From the NCBI GenBank assembly GCA_905207535.1, contig CAJLLX010000008.1:1-37775 (forward strand): a stretch of DNA of 37,775 nt. Direction: 5' to 3'. Shown piece by piece: positions 7,918 through 16,508 of this stretch (positions are counted from its first letter, which is position 1; each line of letters starts with the position of its first letter). The DNA comes from an uncultured Muribaculaceae bacterium. GTDB taxonomy: Bacteria; Bacteroidota; Bacteroidia; Bacteroidales; Muribaculaceae. The notes below the pieces were generated by a model. The model saw nothing but the letters and a program-made list of their open reading frames with translations. It had not been told where the DNA came from and did not search any database. The translations under genes were made by a program, and so were the position numbers.

Positions 7918-10182
7918 TTGCAATCAAGCATCCGACATATCGCCGCAATCATCGCAGCAGCCGCAGGGCTGATGCCCGGCCTATGCGCCGCTGCCCCCGC
8001 GGAGGCTGTAGCCGAATATGCCGACACGGTGATGATACTGCCGCAGGTGTCGGTCACCGCCATCAAGGGGGGACAGCTGGCCGACCGCACCGAGGCCGTC
8101 ACCCGCATGGACCGCGAGGAGATAGAGCGCCTCAACATCGTCAACCTCAAGCAGGTGAGCGAGATAGTGCCCAATTTCTACATGCCGCAATACGGGTCGA
8201 GGATGACCTCGTCGGTCTACGTGCGCGGTCTGGGCACACGCATCGACCAGCCGGTGGTAGGACTCAACATCGACAATGTGCCCATCATCAACAAAGACAA
8301 TTTCGACTTCGACCTCGCCGACATCGAGCGGATAGAGATACTCCGCGGCCCGCAGAACATACTCTACGGCCGCAACACCATGGGCGGACTCATCAACATC
8401 CACACCCTCAGCCCCTTCACCTTCGAGGGGGTGAGAGTGCTGGCCGAATATGCCGGGCACAACAGCTACAAAGCCTCGCTGGGCCTGTACAAGCGCCTGG
8501 GTGGCGGAGTGGGGATGGCGCTCAACGCCTATGCCACCGGCACCGACGGCTTCTACCGCAACGCCTACAATAATTCCCACGTGGGGCAGGAGCGCCAGTG
8601 GAGCGGCCGGTGGAAGACCACCTGGCGCCCTTCGGCCGACTTCATCGTGGAGAATACCGCCGCACTGAGCCGCTCGGTGCAGCACGGCTACCCCTACCGC
8701 CGCGTGGCCACCGGACAGATAGCCTACAACGATACCTGCTTCTACAAACGCCTCACCGTCACCGACGGCCTCACCGTCAAAGGGCAGGCGGGCAACGTCA
8801 CCCTCTCGGGAATTGCCAGCTTCCAGTATATCAACGACAACATGACCCTCGACCAGGATTTCACGCCGCTCGACTACTTCACCCTCACCCAGAAGCGCCA
8901 CGAATGGGTCTTCACCGCCGACATCGTGGCCCGCGGACGTGCCTGCGACCACTATCGCTGGCTCTTCGGCACTTTCGGCTACCTGCGCCGCTCCCACATG
9001 GATGCTCCGGTGACCTTCTACGACTACGGCATCACCCACCTGATCGAGGAGAACGCCAACGCCCCCGGTCCGCGCTACCCCCTGCGGTGGGATCAGCGCG
9101 TGCTGCCGCTCGACAGCCGCTTCATCCTCCCCTCGGGGGGAGGCTCGTTCTACCACGAGAGCGAGGCGATATGGGGCGATTTCACCGCCACCATTGGACT
9201 GCGATGGGACTGGGAACGCACCGAAATACGCTACGCCAACAGTTCCCATTCCAGCTACTCGCTCTGGGATTACGAGGGACCCGTCCCCGTGGTCAACACC
9301 CCCGCCATACCGGTGGATGTGGAGATGAGCGGCAATCTTCACCGCACCTATGCCCAGCTACTGCCCAAGTTTACTCTCAGCTACCTCCTCCCGGCCAAGC
9401 GGGGCGACCTCTTCGCCTCGGTCACCAAGGGGTATAAATCGGGCGGATACAACACTCAGATGTTCAGCGACGTGCTGCAGCAGCGCATCCGCACCAAGGT
9501 GGGCCTGCAGCAGCAATACGACATCCGCGAGATGGTGGAATATGAGCCTGAGAGCACCTGGAACTACGAAGTTGGCACCCACCTCAGGCTCCTGGGCCAC
9601 CGGTTGCACCTCGACGCCACCATTTTCTGGATCGAATGTCGCGACCAGCAGCTGACCATGTTCCCCGAAGGGTCGGTCACAGGGCGTGTGATGGCCAACG
9701 CCGGGCGATCGCGCTCGCGCGGCGCCGAAATCTCGGCCCGCTACAGCTTCGACTGCGGCCTGGCGGCACAGCTCTCCTACGGCTTCACTGACGCCCGCTT
9801 TAGGGATTTCAGCAACGGCCGCGAGAACTTTGCCGGCAACCATGTGCCCTATGCTCCGAGCAATACGCTCTACGCCGGACTGTCGTACGACCGCACATTC
9901 AGCCGCGGATTCATAGACCGCCTCAGCGCCGACATCAATTGCCGCGGCATCGGCAAAATCTACTGGGACGAGGCCAACTCGGTCAGCCAGCCCTTCTACG
10001 CCATAGCCGACGCATCGGTGAGAGCCTGGCACGGACCATTTTCAGCCGAACTGTGGGCCAAAAATATCACCGACACGCAATATTCTACGTTTTATTTCGT
10101 TTCAATAAAGAATGCCTTCCTGCAGCAGGGCAACGGATTTCAGCTGGGGCTGACCCTGCGCTATGACCTGCAGTGGGACTGA
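7918..10182 (+). CDS. TonB-dependent outer-membrane receptor
   Basis: A 754-residue outer-membrane receptor that would import a siderophore, cofactor or similar ligand with TonB energy. It has a signal peptide, then the plug domain from about residue 45 (ILPQVSVTAIKGG as TonB-box-like start; YVRGLGTR; IERIEILRGPQNILYGRNTMGG). A beta-barrel follows and ends FQLGLTLRYDLQWD with aromatic/hydrophobic closing strands. There is no N-terminal CarboxypepD_reg domain and no SusD partner, so it is of the CirA/FecA type rather than SusC type. The start is TTG at 7918: the frame has a stop at 7867 and no ATG or GTG before the signal peptide. The next gene, 37 nt downstream, encodes a lipoprotein that is probably its partner. 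The ligand is unknown. Confidence 0.9.
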   Translation: MQSSIRHIAAIIAAAAGLMPGLCAAAPAEAVAEYADTVMILPQVSVTAIKGGQLADRTEAVTRMDREEIERLNIVNLKQVSEIVPNFYMPQYGSRMTSSVYVRGLGTRIDQPVVGLNIDNVPIINKDNFDFDLADIERIEILRGPQNILYGRNTMGGLINIHTLSPFTFEGVRVLAEYAGHNSYKASLGLYKRLGGGVGMALNAYATGTDGFYRNAYNNSHVGQERQWSGRWKTTWRPSADFIVENTAALSRSVQHGYPYRRVATGQIAYNDTCFYKRLTVTDGLTVKGQAGNVTLSGIASFQYINDNMTLDQDFTPLDYFTLTQKRHEWVFTADIVARGRACDHYRWLFGTFGYLRRSHMDAPVTFYDYGITHLIEENANAPGPRYPLRWDQRVLPLDSRFILPSGGGSFYHESEAIWGDFTATIGLRWDWERTEIRYANSSHSSYSLWDYEGPVPVVNTPAIPVDVEMSGNLHRTYAQLLPKFTLSYLLPAKRGDLFASVTKGYKSGGYNTQMFSDVLQQRIRTKVGLQQQYDIREMVEYEPESTWNYEVGTHLRLLGHRLHLDATIFWIECRDQQLTMFPEGSVTGRVMANAGRSRSRGAEISARYSFDCGLAAQLSYGFTDARFRDFSNGRENFAGNHVPYAPSNTLYAGLSYDRTFSRGFIDRLSADINCRGIGKIYWDEANSVSQPFYAIADASVRAWHGPFSAELWAKNITDTQYSTFYFVSIKNAFLQQGNGFQLGLTLRYDLQWD

Positions 10183-10219
10183 ATCTACTAATTATCAATA
10201 CACAAACAATATTCCAAAG

Positions 10220-11167
10220 ATGAAACTCAAACTCACCTACGCCCTTCTGGCTCTGCTGACGGCGGTGTCGTTCACTTCGTGCAGCGAGGACGACGACAAT
10301 GGCACCAATCAACAGCCGATATACTACTTCCAGGCCAAGGCTACCACCAACTTCGTGTATGTCAAGGACCTCGCCGCAGGTACCACCGCCACCTACCCCG
10401 GTTCGGAGCAATTGATTGTATTCGACATGAACACCAACACTTGCTCCATAGCCTTCAGCGGTCTGAAATACACCACCGGTGACGCCATGCCCTTCACCAT
10501 CGCCAATGTGCCCCTGCGCTCCTACTCCGACCCCAATGTCATGGGCGCAGAGTACTCCGACCCCCTTACCCCCACCGGCTCGGCTGCCAATCTCTCCATC
10601 ACCAACTTCAAGATCAGTGTGCTCCTTGATCCCAACCGCACCTTCGGCGTAGACGACGATGGAAATAAGATGCTGGCCGGTCCTCAAGCGTTCATCTCGT
10701 TTGTCATCGGCGGCCGCTACGATGTGACCGTGGTGCAGAACAAGCAGTATTTCTACGGCACTACAAGCTCGGTGAACCCTTCGGGCAACTTCGCTCCCTT
10801 CATCAGTCAGGCTCCGAAATATGAGGTGGCGCTCAACTACACAACCGGCAAGGCTCAGCTCACTATCGAGAACGCTAAGTTCCTGGAAGGCATGCCCGAC
10901 GGCATCACCATGGAGTTCCCCGGCATCGACTTCACCATGACCGACAACGGCATCACCCTCTCGGGCACCGACATCACTCCCCGCATCCCCAAGCGCGGCG
11001 AGATGCCCGCCTACAAGGCTTCGACCATCAGCGGCACAGTGACCTTCGGCGACCGCCTGGATCTCAGCTTCACCTGCCCCACCGTGCCCATCCCCATGAC
11101 CGGCACCACCACCTACAGCTTCACTGTGACCGTCAACGCGCCCTACTCGCTCACCGGCGGCCTCTAA
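10220..11167 (+). CDS. Lipoprotein of unknown function, partner of the TonB receptor
   Basis: A 315-residue protein beginning MKLKLTYALLALLTAVSFTSC, a lipoprotein signal peptide with the lipidated Cys at residue 21. An acidic run, SEDDDNG, follows and is typical of surface-exported Bacteroidota lipoproteins. The rest is rich in Thr, Ser and Gly with alternating hydrophobic residues, suggesting two beta-sandwich-like halves (about 35-170 and 185-315). I recognise no catalytic motif. It lies 37 nt after the TonB receptor gene on the same strand, so it probably binds or hands over the receptor's ligand. The ATG at 10220 is preferred over earlier in-frame starts because it gives a complete lipoprotein signal. 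Confidence 0.75.
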   Translation: MKLKLTYALLALLTAVSFTSCSEDDDNGTNQQPIYYFQAKATTNFVYVKDLAAGTTATYPGSEQLIVFDMNTNTCSIAFSGLKYTTGDAMPFTIANVPLRSYSDPNVMGAEYSDPLTPTGSAANLSITNFKISVLLDPNRTFGVDDDGNKMLAGPQAFISFVIGGRYDVTVVQNKQYFYGTTSSVNPSGNFAPFISQAPKYEVALNYTTGKAQLTIENAKFLEGMPDGITMEFPGIDFTMTDNGITLSGTDITPRIPKRGEMPAYKASTISGTVTFGDRLDLSFTCPTVPIPMTGTTTYSFTVTVNAPYSLTGGL

Positions 11168-11230
11168 GGCTCTCATCGGGTGCCGGCGTCAGGCTCCCTG
11201 ACCTAAATTAAGACAAAAACACCTTATTTT

Positions 11231-11267
11231 TTGACGGTGTGCCCTCGCAGCTGTGGCACACCGTCAA
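11231..11267. other. Perfect 13-bp hairpin after the lipoprotein gene
   Basis: TTGACGGTGTGCC (11231-11243) is the exact reverse complement of 11255-11267, with an 11-nt loop. It lies 64 nt after the stop codon. It may stabilise the mRNA end or end transcription, but no T run follows it on the plus strand, so I do not call it a standard Rho-independent terminator. Confidence 0.45.
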
Positions 11268-11309
11268 ACTATTGAATAATAAGGTTTTCACCACCACTCA
11301 TCAAGCGCT

Positions 11310-12200
11310 ATGTGGATATTTCTCGCACTTGTCTCGGCCCTCTGCCTCGGATGCTACGATGTGTTTAAGAAACTTTCGGTGAAGGGCAACGATGTGGCTA
11401 TGGTGCTGATGCTCAACACCGTGTTTCAGACCATGTTTATGTCGCCGGTGATCATCGGCGAAGTGGCTCAGGGGTCGTTCGGCCTCGGCGATACTGTGCA
11501 CGGCCATCTGCTCATCCTCGTCAAGGCTGTGATAGTGCTCTCCTCGTGGCTCTTAGGCTATTTCGCCATCAAACATCTGCCGCTCACCATCCAGGGGCCC
11601 ATCAACGCCAGTCGGCCGGTGATGGTGCTTGTGGGTGCGCTGCTCATCTTCGGCGAGCGTCTCAACCTGCTGCAATGGGTGGGCATCCTGCTCGGCTTCG
11701 CCTCGCTCTACTTCATAGCGCACATCGGCAGCCGCGAAGGGTTCTCGCTCAAGCACTCGCGCTGGCTCTGGATGGCCATCGGCGCCACGGTGCTGGGCGC
11801 CATCAGCGCGCTCTACGACAAATATCTGCTGCAATACTACCGCCCCACCGACGTGCAGGCGTGGTATTCGCTCTATCAGTGCATCATCATGACCGCCACG
11901 CTGCTCATCCTTCGCCGCTGCTCCCCGGCTATGCGGCGCGAGAGCGGAGGCTTCCGCTGGCGGTGGACCATCCCCTTCATCTCGGTGTTTCTCACCGTGG
12001 CCGACCTGGCCTATTTCTACTCGCTATCCATCGACGGCGCCATGATCTCGGTGATCTCGATGGTGAGGCGCGGCAGCGTGATAGTGCCCTTCATCTATGG
12101 CGTGCTTGTGCTGCATGAGAAGAATGTACGGGCCAAGGCCGTGGACCTCGGGGTGCTGTTTCTGTCGCTGATACTGCTGGTGATCGGCTCGCAACAGTGA
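11310..12200 (+). CDS. EamA/DMT-family transporter
   Basis: A 296-residue inner-membrane protein with about ten hydrophobic segments arranged as two EamA repeats (about residues 1-135 and 150-295). Signatures seen are the N-terminal ALVSALCLGCYDVFKKLS and the end of repeat one, NASRPVMVLVGALLIFGERLNLLQWVGILLGF. The matching end of repeat two reads SMVRRGSVIVPFIYGVLVLHEKN. Members of the drug/metabolite transporter superfamily move small metabolites such as amino acids or nucleosides. The substrate cannot be read from sequence. It follows the lipoprotein gene by 142 nt with a hairpin between, so it is probably a separate unit. A strong terminator lies after it. Confidence 0.85.
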   Translation: MWIFLALVSALCLGCYDVFKKLSVKGNDVAMVLMLNTVFQTMFMSPVIIGEVAQGSFGLGDTVHGHLLILVKAVIVLSSWLLGYFAIKHLPLTIQGPINASRPVMVLVGALLIFGERLNLLQWVGILLGFASLYFIAHIGSREGFSLKHSRWLWMAIGATVLGAISALYDKYLLQYYRPTDVQAWYSLYQCIIMTATLLILRRCSPAMRRESGGFRWRWTIPFISVFLTVADLAYFYSLSIDGAMISVISMVRRGSVIVPFIYGVLVLHEKNVRAKAVDLGVLFLSLILLVIGSQQ

Positions 12201-12210
12201 AAGTAAGAAC

Positions 12211-12270
12211 TTTGCTTTCAAGCACTTGCCGACTACGAGTTTTGCTTTCAGACATTCACCGGCCACACAT
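12211..12270. repeat. Two imperfect 30-bp tandem units
   Basis: TTTGCTTTCA occurs at 12211 and again exactly 30 nt later at 12241. The two units also share spaced matches further on (GCACTTGCCGAC versus ACATTCACCGGC). They lie between the transporter stop codon and its terminator. No function is evident. Confidence 0.5.
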
Positions 12271-12272
12271 AC

Positions 12273-12324
12273 AAAAAACGGCGCTGCAGGCGGGGACGTT
12301 TTCTCCCGCGGCAGCGCCGTTTTT
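12273..12324. terminator. Bidirectional Rho-independent terminator
   Basis: AAAAACGGCGCTGC pairs with GGCAGCGCCGTTTTT around a GC-rich loop. There is an A tract on one side and a T tract on the other, so it can end the plus-strand transporter transcript and the minus-strand head-GIN transcript. Confidence 0.8.
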
Positions 12325-12417
12325 GATCATAAAACCTTAAAAAACTGTGTGTTGGAAACTCTGTATATCTAACGTTCTCTTTATGTTTCGTATATAATTA
12401 AACTGCTATTTCTCAGG

Positions 12418-13269
12418 TTATTTCCCGTAGCGGTTGGTGATCTCGCCGCCGGTGGAGGCCGAGGAGGATAGCTTCCTGACATTCAGCTCGATATCCGACC
12501 CTGTGAAGGCTTCGGCCCTCCCTTCGTCGGCAATCAGCCTGCCGCCGGCAAAATCGCCGCTTGTCGACGATTCCACTGCGATGTAGCGCGTGGATCCGTC
12601 TTCGATTTCTATGTCACCGGAGGTGGAGGTGGTGGCTTTCACTGTGTCGCACTGCAGTTTACCGGCCTCGATGTCGCCCGAGGTGGAGGCCGAGAGGCGG
12701 GCAGTGTCGGCCGTGAGCCCGCTGAGCGCGATGTCGCCCGAGGTCATGGCCTCGATTACAGCAGTGGCGCATCGCACCTCTCCGACCTTTATCTCGCCGG
12801 CGGTGGAGGCTATCAGCTGCAATTCGCCGTCGCTGACAAGGGGCGATTCGCATGTCACCGAGGCCGAGAGGCTCGCCTCGATGCCGCTCAGAGCAGGCGC
12901 CGTGACCGCAATTTTGGTCTTGGATGTGGAGAGATTGAGCTTCTCATACCAGCTCTCGTGCTCCGAATCCTCCGGATCGAGCCCTATCTCGAGGGTGCCG
13001 GTGGCGGCATCGACATGCACATCCATCCGCTGCAGAGTCTTCTCATCGGCCTCCACCATCACAGAGCACTGAGGGCCAACGGTATAGGTCACTTCGGCGG
13101 GCATCGCCACCGAAATGGCGCTGAAATCGGCTACCTCCATGGTGGTGGTATAGGTATTCTGATTGCGCGCCTCGAAGGAGCAACCCCTCAGCGCGAAGGT
13201 CAGCGCCACAAACACCACGACGCCGACAAGCACAGCCCATATGGCACCAAAAAGGTAAGTCTTTTTCAT
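12418..13269 (-). CDS. Head GIN domain protein (DUF2807-type)
   Basis: A protein of 283 residues. An N-terminal membrane segment (TYLFGAIWAVLVGVVVFVALTF) is followed by a Cys in LRGCSF and an extracytoplasmic domain. The domain starts with the family pattern VADFSAISVAMPAEVTYTVG. It continues as a beta-helix made of repeated turns with the motif SGDI (TSGDIALSG, STSGDIEAG, STSGDIEIE, STSGDFAGG). This is typical of the putative auto-transporter adhesin / head-GIN family, whose role is not established. The start is MKKTYLFG at 13269, or ATG 6 nt earlier; the longer frame upstream has no recognisable protein character. It is a single-gene unit between rnpB and a terminator. Confidence 0.82.
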   Translation of the reverse strand: MKKTYLFGAIWAVLVGVVVFVALTFALRGCSFEARNQNTYTTTMEVADFSAISVAMPAEVTYTVGPQCSVMVEADEKTLQRMDVHVDAATGTLEIGLDPEDSEHESWYEKLNLSTSKTKIAVTAPALSGIEASLSASVTCESPLVSDGELQLIASTAGEIKVGEVRCATAVIEAMTSGDIALSGLTADTARLSASTSGDIEAGKLQCDTVKATTSTSGDIEIEDGSTRYIAVESSTSGDFAGGRLIADEGRAEAFTGSDIELNVRKLSSSASTGGEITNRYGK

Positions 13270-13347
13270 AACCATCCCATTTCTACGTAAAAAGCCACGC
13301 GCCGACGCCGACAGCACCGCTGCCTCGGGGAGCGCGAACATATATTT

Positions 13348-13361
13348 GACGCACCATGGTA
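13348..13361. repeat. Partial copy of the GACGCACCATGGT palindrome
   Basis: The 13-nt core GACGCACCATGGT matches the left and central part of the perfect 24-bp palindrome at 34491-34514. The right arm has diverged (AGGG in place of GCGT). It lies upstream of the head-GIN gene. Confidence 0.4.
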
Positions 13362-13394
13362 GGGAAAAGTTGCAGGGGGAGGAAGTAAAAAAAT

Positions 13395-13856
13395 TCGTCA
13401 GCCGGACTATAAGCCGGGTTATGTAGGCGCTCGGCCGGTGGCAAAGGATGCTCACCGGGCATCGGGCTGATGCTCGCGCCCGTCCGTCATTTATCTATGC
13501 CGTGCGTCGCCGCCACGGCTAAAGCAGTCTACCCCCCGGCAATGGACGAGCAGCCCTTAAATGCCGGTATACTTGACCTTGCAACCCATAAGACGTGCGG
13601 CGCTCCGCCTCACGACGGAGCCCGGTGGGCTCTTACCCCACCTTTTCACCCTTGCCCCGGGAGGTGGATAGCGCACAGTCCCCGCTGGGGGGCCATGCTC
13701 CCTCACCCTTGAGTGGGGCGGTTGTTTTCTGTCACGTTGTCTCTGCAGTCGCCCGCAGCTTCCCGTTAGGAAATATGGTGCTCTTTGTTGCCCGGACTTT
13801 CCTCACGCGCCTCCCTGAAGGGGACAGCGCCCGCGACGGACCGTCCGGCTGACGAA
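13395..13856 (-). ncRNA. rnpB: RNase P RNA (bacterial class A)
   Basis: This is the catalytic RNA that removes 5' leaders from tRNA precursors. On the minus strand the 5' part contains GAGGAAAGTCCGGGC, the diagnostic conserved segment of bacterial RNase P RNA. The two ends, GTCAGCCGGAC and GTCCGGCTGAC, pair to form helix P1. A run of T follows the 3' end directly, serving as terminator. The length, about 460 nt, is longer than a typical E. coli-type RNA and suggests extended peripheral helices. Ends are set from P1 and are approximate by a few bases. A -7 element at 13864-13871 fits a start near 13856. Confidence 0.93.
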
Positions 13857-13863
13857 TTATCTG

Positions 13864-13871
13864 CAAAGTTA
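13864..13871 (-). promoter_or_regulatory. -7 element of the rnpB promoter
   Basis: The minus strand reads GTGCTAACTTTGCAG, containing a perfect TAnnTTTG about 8 nt before the first base of helix P1. The upstream part CGGAAAAAAGTGC is almost the same as in the opposite promoter at 14003-14010. Confidence 0.75.
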
Positions 13872-14002
13872 GCACTTTTTTCCGACACCTCCTCTCCCAG
13901 ATTCCCGAAATCTGCCCCCGAAAAAGACAACGTTTGGAAACCTACTCTCAACTGACGAGTGCAATATTAGTAATTTTCGGGGAAATATATCGGAAAAAGT
14001 GC

Positions 14003-14010
14003 TAACTTTG
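14003..14010 (+). promoter_or_regulatory. -7 element of the rRNA methyltransferase promoter
   Basis: The plus strand reads CGGAAAAAGTGCTAACTTTGC with a perfect TAnnTTTG. The transcript would start near 14016, leaving an 80-nt leader before the ATG at 14100. Confidence 0.7.
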
Positions 14011-14099
14011 CATAGTTGACGTAAGAAAACGCTGACATACAAATCGGGAAGGATAGGAGACCATGGGACAAGGAAACAAAAACAGTTGGAAACGCTAAG

Positions 14100-14900
14100 A
14101 TGCCGATGGCGGGAGAGAAACAGATAGGCAGTCAGAGCCTTCGCAAGCAGATTGCGGCGCTGCAGCAGCCGCGCCACCGGCGCGAGCAGGGGCTGTTTGT
14201 GCTCGAGGGCACGAGGTCGGTGCTCGACACTGCCGCGTGCTTCGACACGGTGTATGTCATTGCCACTCAGCGCTGGCTCGACGAGTATGGACACCGGCTG
14301 CCCAAGTCGCTGCCGACTCCAATGGTGGCGCGTCGCGAGGATATGGAGCGGATGTCGTCGATGTCCACTCCGCAGGGGGTGCTGGCTGTGTGCCGCATAC
14401 CGCAGCACACTGAGGTGCCCCGACTGACGCCCGACATGCTGGTGCTGGCGCTCGACCGCGTGCAGGATCCGGGCAATTTGGGCACTATAATCCGTCTGGC
14501 CGACTGGTGGGGCATCGACACTATCCTGGCCTCGGCCGACACCGTCGATTGCTTCAATCCCAAGGTGATACAGTCGACCATGGGCGCCATAGCGCGGGTG
14601 CGTGTGGTGTATGTCGGCAGTCTGGCCGACACTCTGCGGCGACTCGGCTCGGAGGGGATGGATGTTTACGGCATGTTTTTAGGGGGCGAACCGCTCTACG
14701 AGGCGCCTCTGAGCCTCGGAGGGGTGATAGTGATGGGCAACGAGGGGAACGGCATCACCGACGAGGTGGCCGCGACCGTAACCCGGCGCCTCACCATCCC
14801 GCCCTACCCCGCCGGCGCCACAACGGTGGAGTCGCTCAATGTGGCTGTGGCCACGGCGGTCACCGTGGCCGAATTTCGCCGCCGGGCCTCCCTCGCGTAG
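14100..14900 (+). CDS. TrmH/SpoU-family RNA 2'-O-ribose methyltransferase
   Basis: A 266-residue SAM-dependent enzyme that methylates a ribose in rRNA or tRNA. The N-terminal 100 residues form the substrate-binding domain (SLRKQIAALQQPRHRREQGLFVLEGTR). The SPOUT domain shows the three family motifs: LDRVQDPGNLGTIIRLADWWG (near 120), MGNEGNGI (near 211) and ESLNVAVATAV (near 244). These form the trefoil-knot SAM site. It most resembles the RlmB-like 23S rRNA methyltransferases, but the exact target cannot be read from sequence. The start at 14100 is followed closely by a second ATG two codons on. radA follows 56 nt downstream and may be co-transcribed. Confidence 0.9.
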   Translation: MPMAGEKQIGSQSLRKQIAALQQPRHRREQGLFVLEGTRSVLDTAACFDTVYVIATQRWLDEYGHRLPKSLPTPMVARREDMERMSSMSTPQGVLAVCRIPQHTEVPRLTPDMLVLALDRVQDPGNLGTIIRLADWWGIDTILASADTVDCFNPKVIQSTMGAIARVRVVYVGSLADTLRRLGSEGMDVYGMFLGGEPLYEAPLSLGGVIVMGNEGNGITDEVAATVTRRLTIPPYPAGATTVESLNVAVATAVTVAEFRRRASLA

Positions 14901-14956
14901 CTGTAAAGGGCAGCAAATCAGAAATGTAACTTACCACCAACAGATATTTCTCAGAA

Positions 14957-16327
14957 TTGGCTAAAGCGAAAGAAAAGACACGATGGTATTGCACCGAGTG
15001 CGGGGCCGACTCCCCCAAATGGGAGGGTCGCTGCCCGGCCTGCGGAGCATGGAACACGATGGTAGAGGAGCGTGTGCCCGCCACGAAGCGGAGCAGCGGC
15101 TCCTCAGGCCGCGGAGCGCAGCTCAGCGTGCCTCAGCGGGTGTCGGAGATACAAGCCAGCGCCGAAGAGCGCATCCACATGCCCTCGGAGGAGCTCAACC
15201 GCGTGCTCGGCGGCGGCCTCGTGGCCGGATCGGTGGTGCTCAGCGGCGAGCCGGGCATCGGCAAGAGCACACTGGTGCTACAGAACATCCTCTCTATCAA
15301 GAGCCGGCGCATACTCTATGTGTCGGGCGAGGAAAGCGCCACGCAGATCAAGATGCGCGCCGACCGCATCGGGCGCATGAGCGACAACTGCTATGTGGTC
15401 ACCGAGACTTCGCTCGAAAATATCTTCCGGCATATCGACGACATAGAGCCGCAGCTGCTCATCGTCGACTCCATCCAGACCATCGCCACCGACACCATAG
15501 AGTCGTCGGCCGGCAGCGTGAGCCAGGTGCGCGAATGTGCCGCCCAGCTGCTGCGCTACGCCAAGGAAAATAATGTGCCGGTGCTGCTCATCGGCCACAT
15601 CAACAAAGAGGGATCGCTCGCCGGGCCCAAGGTGCTGGAGCATATCGTCGACGCGGTGCTGCAGTTTGAGGGCGACAGGCAATATATGTACCGCATACTC
15701 CGCGCCATCAAAAACCGATTTGGCAACACCTCCGAGCTGGGCGTCTACGAGATGTGCCAGCGCGGACTGCGCGAGGTCACCAACCCCTCGGAGATGCTCC
15801 TCAGCCGCCAGAACGAGCAGGGACTCTCAGGGTGCGCCATCGGCGTGACCCTCGAGGGGATCCGCCCCTTCCTCATCGAGGCCCAGGCCCTGGTGAGCAC
15901 CGCCGCCTACGGCACTCCGCAGCGCTCCGTCACCGGATTCGACTCCAAGCGCATGAACATGCTCCTTGCCGTGCTCGAGAAGCGAGTGGGATTCAAGCTG
16001 GCCCAGAAAGATGTGTTTCTCAATATCGCCGGAGGGCTCAAAGTGGCCGACCCGGCGCTCGACCTGGCCGTGATCGCCGCCATCCTGTCGTCGAACGTGG
16101 ATATGACCATCCCCCGCCAGATATGCCTCAGCGGCGAGGTGGGGCTCAGCGGCGAGATCCGCCCCGTCACCCGCATGGAGCAGCGCGTGCGCGAAGCCGA
16201 GAAGCTCGGCATGGAGACCATCATCATCCCCAAAGGCTCGCTCAAGGGGGTAGACACCTCCAAGTTGGCCATCAAGGTGGTGGAAGTAAGCAAGGTAGAG
16301 GAGGCTTTCCGCCACCTCTTCGGATAG
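14957..16327 (+). CDS. radA: DNA repair protein RadA
   Basis: A 456-residue ATPase related to RecA that promotes branch migration during recombinational repair. It has an N-terminal C4 zinc finger (C12, C15, C26, C29). The RecA-like core carries Walker A GEPGIGKST (K103), Walker B LLIVDSIQT and the RadA-specific KNRFG motif near 252-256. The C-terminal Lon-protease-like domain starts at about residue 290 (GVTLEGIRPFLIEAQALVS). Length matches the family. The start codon is TTG at 14957; the zinc finger begins 12 residues later as in other RadA proteins, and there is no ATG in this position. It stands 56 nt after the methyltransferase gene. Confidence 0.97.
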   Translation: MAKAKEKTRWYCTECGADSPKWEGRCPACGAWNTMVEERVPATKRSSGSSGRGAQLSVPQRVSEIQASAEERIHMPSEELNRVLGGGLVAGSVVLSGEPGIGKSTLVLQNILSIKSRRILYVSGEESATQIKMRADRIGRMSDNCYVVTETSLENIFRHIDDIEPQLLIVDSIQTIATDTIESSAGSVSQVRECAAQLLRYAKENNVPVLLIGHINKEGSLAGPKVLEHIVDAVLQFEGDRQYMYRILRAIKNRFGNTSELGVYEMCQRGLREVTNPSEMLLSRQNEQGLSGCAIGVTLEGIRPFLIEAQALVSTAAYGTPQRSVTGFDSKRMNMLLAVLEKRVGFKLAQKDVFLNIAGGLKVADPALDLAVIAAILSSNVDMTIPRQICLSGEVGLSGEIRPVTRMEQRVREAEKLGMETIIIPKGSLKGVDTSKLAIKVVEVSKVEEAFRHLFG

Positions 16328-16421
16328 GATTTAAATATTTTTAACAATAATAGCGGTAACTTCCGCCCCTTCATAGCGTCAAATATAGGTGTTGCGCCCC
16401 CTTGCGGCGGACGCACGCGCC

Positions 16422-16460
16422 CCGACTAAAGACGGTCTGCCTAACCGACTAAAGACAGTC
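16422..16460. repeat. 16-bp direct repeat in the M16 protease leader
   Basis: CCGACTAAAGAC[G/A]GTC occurs at 16422-16437 and 16445-16460, spaced 23 nt apart, about 50-90 nt before the protease start codon. It could be a regulator site or a small duplication. Confidence 0.5.
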
Positions 16461-16508
16461 AGCTCAATCGACAATTATCACAAACAAACTACAATAGAAA
16501 AAACAGAC

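Noticed and set aside
7981..9342. A 453-residue minus-strand ORF opposite the TonB receptor
   Set aside because: Antisense shadow with His/Gly/Val-rich composition and no start signals; the plus-strand receptor has complete family motifs.
7918..11167. Reading the first TonB receptor and lipoprotein as a SusC/SusD pair
   Set aside because: The receptor has no CarboxypepD_reg or SusC signature and the lipoprotein lacks SusD helical repeats; it is predicted beta-rich.
11231..11267. Calling the perfect hairpin a Rho-independent terminator
   Set aside because: There is no T run after the stem on the plus strand, and on the minus strand the tract after the stem is A, not T.
12590..13072. Repeats inside the head-GIN gene as a CRISPR-like array
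   Set aside because: The repeats are coding turns of a beta-helix (SGDI motifs), unequal in spacing and not palindromic.
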